Origin: an uncultured Oscillibacter sp.
GTDB lineage: Bacteria > Bacillota > Clostridia > Oscillospirales > Oscillospiraceae
Direction: 5' to 3'
Length of the DNA stretch: 7,743 nt
Assembly: GCA_910576865.1 (NCBI GenBank)
Contig: CAJTKE010000033.1
Coordinates: 1-7,743, forward strand
The position numbers were made by a program, and so were the translations under genes. Shown here one piece after another: positions 5,656-7,743 of the stretch. The notes under the pieces are model-generated. The model did not search any database, was not told where the DNA came from, and was given only the letters and a program-made list of their open reading frames with translations. Every line of letters begins with the position of its first letter. Positions within the stretch are counted from its first letter, which is position 1.

Positions 5656-6486
5656 ATGAAGAAGACCTTTGGCGTCATCGGCGGGGACCGCCGTCAGGCG
5701 GAGCTCGGGCGGCTGCTGGCCGAGGACGGCCATTCCGTTCGTACTTATGGTCTGGATCGCTGGACGCCCGCAGGGGCGGACACGCTGGACCGCGCCGCCT
5801 CCGCCGACGTGGTGATTCTGCCGCTGCCGCTGTGCAAGGGCGACGGCGTTTTGAACTGCGAGGAGGGCGCGGTGCCCACGGCGGACCTGTTCCGCCGCCT
5901 CCGGCCCGGACAGCGGATTCTGGCGGGTCAGGTGCGCCCCCGGCAGCGCCGGGAGGCGGAGGACCTTGGCCTGACGGTGGAGGACTATTTCCTCCGGGAG
6001 GAGCTGGCGGTGGCCAACGCCGCCGCCACGGCGGAGGGCGCCGTCCAGACCGCCATGGAGCGGCTGGACCGGACGCTTCTGGGGATGAACTGTCTGGTGC
6101 TGGGCTTCGGCCGCATCGGGAAGCTCCTGAGCTGCCGCCTCCACGGTCTGGGGGCCAGGGTCACGGCCACGGCCAGACGGCCGGGGGACCTGGCCTGGAT
6201 CCGGGCCTATGGATACGAAGCTCTGGAAACCGGGAAGCTGGACGGCCATCTGAGCGCCTTTGGCGCGGTGTTCAACACGGTCCCCTCCCCCGTCCTGGAC
6301 GGGCCGCTGCTGGCCCAGCTGCCGGCGGACTGCCTTTTGATGGATCTGGCTTCCGTCCGGGGCATCGAGGCGGCGGAGGGCGGACGGCCGGTGCTCTGGG
6401 CCCGCTCCCTGCCGGGGCGGCTGAGCCCCCGGTCCGCGGCGACGGCCATCCGGGACGCGGTGTATTACATCCTATTGGAAGAATGA
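5656..6486 (+). CDS. dpsA: Dipicolinate synthase subunit A (DpsA/SpoVFA)
   Basis: Together with DpsB it oxidises the dihydrodipicolinate-level intermediate of the lysine pathway to dipicolinic acid, which is made in the mother cell and loaded with calcium into the spore core. The protein has 276 residues, normal for the family. The N-terminal dipicolinate synthase domain starts FGVIGGDRRQAELGRLL (5-21); a second, NAD(P)-type Rossmann domain has LVLGFGRIGK (147-156), NTVPSPVLD (207-215) and MDLAS (229-233), then WARSLPGRLSPRSAA (248-262), and it ends YYILLEE, all as in SpoVFA. The ATG at 5656 follows AGGGGGAG (5641-5648) by 7 bases; the frame is open further upstream but without family similarity. 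It is followed 10 bases later by dpsB. Expression is probably restricted to late sporulation through a sigma-K-like promoter. Confidence 0.94.
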   Translation: MKKTFGVIGGDRRQAELGRLLAEDGHSVRTYGLDRWTPAGADTLDRAASADVVILPLPLCKGDGVLNCEEGAVPTADLFRRLRPGQRILAGQVRPRQRREAEDLGLTVEDYFLREELAVANAAATAEGAVQTAMERLDRTLLGMNCLVLGFGRIGKLLSCRLHGLGARVTATARRPGDLAWIRAYGYEALETGKLDGHLSAFGAVFNTVPSPVLDGPLLAQLPADCLLMDLASVRGIEAAEGGRPVLWARSLPGRLSPRSAATAIRDAVYYILLEE

Positions 6487-6490
6487 GGTG
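6485..6490 (+). promoter_or_regulatory. Ribosome binding site of dpsB, overlapping the dpsA stop
   Basis: GAGGTG overlaps the TGA of dpsA and lies 6 bases before ATG 6497. This favours ATG 6497 over the in-frame GTG at 6488, which is itself part of this site, and suggests translational coupling of the two subunits. Confidence 0.8.
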
Positions 6491-6496
6491 ACCTGT

Positions 6497-7072
6497 ATGC
6501 GCAAGGAACGGGTCGGTTTCGCGGTCTGCGGGTCCTTCTGCACCCATGAGAAGGTGCTGAAGGCCCTGGAGGCGCTGACGGGAATCTATGAGACGGTGAT
6601 CCCCATCGTCTCGGAGATCTCCGCCTTTACGGACACCCGCTTCGGCACGTCCGAGGACCTGCTGGAGCGGCTGGAGGACCTGACGGGGAACGACGTGCTG
6701 CTGGACATCCCGTCGGTGGAGCCCATCGGGCCCAAGGGGCTGCTGGACGTGCTGGTGATCGCCCCGGCCACGGGGAACACCATCGCCAAGCTGGCGGCGG
6801 GCATCGCGGATACCTCCGTGACCATGGCGGCGAAATCCCACCTGCGGAACGGCCGGCCGGTGGTGCTGGCGGTGTCCAGCAACGACGGACTGGCGGCGGG
6901 GGCGAGGAACATCGGTGAGCTGCTGGTCCGGCGGAATCACTTTTTTGTGCCCTTCGGGCAGGACAACGCGGAGATGAAGCCCAGCTCTCTGGTGGCGGAC
7001 TTCGGAAAGCTGCCGGAGACGGTGGACGCCGCCCTGCGGGGGGAGCAGATTCAGCCGCTTTTACTGCGGTGA
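6497..7072 (+). CDS. dpsB: Dipicolinate synthase subunit B (DpsB/SpoVFB)
   Basis: The flavoprotein-like partner of DpsA in dipicolinic acid synthesis. The protein has 191 residues, a little shorter at the C-terminus than the roughly 200 of B. subtilis SpoVFB but ending at the corresponding QIQPLLL segment. Visible marks are the start VGFAVCGSFCTH (6-17), DTRFGTSEDLLERLEDLTG (46-64), VEPIGPKGLLDVLVIAPATGNTIAKLA (74-100, the flavoprotein-fold core), MAAKSHLRNGRPVVLAVSSND (110-130) and FVPFGQDNAEMKPSSLVADF (150-169). The start is fixed by the GAGGTG site that overlaps the dpsA stop. In B. subtilis the operon continues with asd, dapG and dapA; here it ends after dpsB at a strong hairpin. The reading frame is intact, which matters because a serine recombinase gene lies just downstream on the other strand. 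Confidence 0.94.
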   Translation: MRKERVGFAVCGSFCTHEKVLKALEALTGIYETVIPIVSEISAFTDTRFGTSEDLLERLEDLTGNDVLLDIPSVEPIGPKGLLDVLVIAPATGNTIAKLAAGIADTSVTMAAKSHLRNGRPVVLAVSSNDGLAAGARNIGELLVRRNHFFVPFGQDNAEMKPSSLVADFGKLPETVDAALRGEQIQPLLLR

Positions 7073-7085
7073 GAGGACGAGAAAC

Positions 7086-7120
7086 GGGGGAGAGGCGTTT
7101 GCCTCTCCCCCTCTTGTTCC
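7086..7120. terminator. Rho-independent terminator after dpsB, shared with the recombinase gene
   Basis: A perfect 11-bp inverted repeat (7086-7096 with 7101-7111) encloses a GTTT loop and is followed by TCTTGTTCC on the plus strand. It lies 13 bases after the dpsB stop. On the minus strand it lies 18 bases past the recombinase stop and is followed by GTTTCTCG, so it may also end that transcript. Confidence 0.8.
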
Positions 7121-7129
7121 AGCGGGAAG

Positions 7130-7743
7130 TTACAGGGACTTCTCGTAGGACTCGATCATCTTCTTGAACGTGTGACCCGTACGACTTCGGAGATTTGTGA
7201 GGTATTTGTCGGTGGTCTCTCCGGTGAAAACCTTGATTTGCAACCGCAGGGAACCGTCCTCCTCCGGGGTGGCGAAGATTTTGTCGATATACCTGTCCAC
7301 AAACTCCTTACTGATAAGCCCTTGAGCGGCGTCCCGGCGGGCCTCGTCCAGCACCCGACGGATGGTGTCGATCTGCTTGCGGAAGTCCTCTCGGGACATT
7401 TGCCGCTGTTCCAAGTCATAGATTTGCCGTTCCGCCTCGCTAATCTCCCGGTCACAGTCCTTGTTCATGGAGAGGAAATCCCGGTCGGAAAGCTGGCCTG
7501 CCGCGTTGTAGCCCAGGAGCTTGCTCTTCTTCTTCTGGGCCAGCTCGATTTGTTGCCGCAGGGTGGCGATTTGCTTCGCCATGTCCTCGCCGTCCCCCAG
7601 GGCCTTGTACATCTCGATGTACTCCTCCACCAAGGCCTGGGCATCCGCCTCAGTCTCACGGAATACCTGGAACAGGAGAGGTTTCAGTTCCTCCTCGTAG
7701 ACCGCAAAGGAGGTGCAGCTGTCCGCGCCGTTTTTGATTTTGC
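7130..7743 (-). CDS. Large serine recombinase, C-terminal part (partial at right edge)
   Basis: The frame is open through the right edge, giving 203 visible residues; the N-terminal catalytic resolvase domain with its serine is outside. What remains fits the C-terminus of large serine recombinases (integrases and transposases of clostridial conjugative or mobilisable elements and phages): NGADSCTSFAVYEEEL (4-19), with a cysteine probably from the end of the zinc-ribbon domain; a long charged helical or coiled-coil stretch, about 28-140, containing QIATLRQQIELAQKKKSKLL; then GLISKEFVDRYIDKIFATPEEDGSLRLQIKVF (141-172), a typical family ending. Base composition is visibly less GC-rich than the neighbours, in keeping with acquired DNA. 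The TTG at 7633 is internal, not a start. Whether it is an integrase of a prophage, an ICE or a sporulation-excised element cannot be told from this end alone. Confidence 0.9.
   Translation of the reverse strand, partial: KIKNGADSCTSFAVYEEELKPLLFQVFRETEADAQALVEEYIEMYKALGDGEDMAKQIATLRQQIELAQKKKSKLLGYNAAGQLSDRDFLSMNKDCDREISEAERQIYDLEQRQMSREDFRKQIDTIRRVLDEARRDAAQGLISKEFVDRYIDKIFATPEEDGSLRLQIKVFTGETTDKYLTNLRSRTGHTFKKMIESYEKSL

Noticed and set aside
5566..6249. A 227-codon minus-strand open frame opposite dpsA
   Set aside because: It is antisense to dpsA, has shadow composition, and has no recognisable domain.
6488..6496. GTG start at 6488 for dpsB
   Set aside because: The GTG is part of the GAGGTG ribosome site for ATG 6497, and the family N-terminus begins at the ATG.
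1..7743. tRNA, rRNA, CRISPR array, riboswitch, toxin-antitoxin or defence genes
   Set aside because: I looked for clover-leaf and array patterns and for aptamer-like long leaders and found none; the leaders seen are too short (about 15-40 bases) for known riboswitches.

Overview
The window is ordinary, gene-dense, GC-rich chromosome (roughly two-thirds G+C by eye) from a spore-forming Firmicute, most likely a high-GC member of Clostridia such as the Oscillospiraceae (Flavonifractor, Intestinimonas and Oscillibacter type). The clues are genes for both subunits of dipicolinate synthase, which is specific to endospore formers, a clostridial-type MurC, a pyruvate phosphate dikinase, and Shine-Dalgarno sites before every complete gene. 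The genus assignment is inference.

Layout from left to right: (1) the C-terminal third of pyruvate phosphate dikinase, plus strand, cut by the left edge; (2) a minus-strand cluster transcribed murC, then a prolyl-tRNA editing deacylase (YbaK/ProX type), then a small GtrA-family membrane protein; (3) cca (CCA-adding tRNA nucleotidyltransferase), plus strand, divergent from murC; (4) a HAD phosphatase of the YjjG/YfnB type, minus strand; (5) dpsA-dpsB, plus strand, which make dipicolinic acid in the mother cell during sporulation; (6) the C-terminal part of a large serine recombinase, minus strand, cut by the right edge.

The transcription plan is regular. Each of the three convergent junctions (ppdK/gtrA, cca/HAD, dpsB/recombinase) holds a perfect GC-rich hairpin that can serve both strands. 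Each of the two divergent junctions (murC/cca, HAD/dpsA) holds recognisable promoters for both directions. At murC/cca the two sigma-A promoters appear to share one palindromic -10 box. At HAD/dpsA a vegetative-type promoter for the phosphatase lies next to a sequence that fits the sigma-K consensus, which is the factor expected for dipicolinate synthase. No gene-free stretch exceeds 300 bases; the longest are about 110 bases and are described below.

I see no wholly new system. The points that deserve a second look are the shared -10 box, the sigma-K-like promoter, and the serine recombinase that converges on dpsB. The last matters because dpsB orthologues (spoVFB) are known targets of sporulation-excised elements in some bacilli. 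Here dpsB looks intact, so that link is only a hypothesis.
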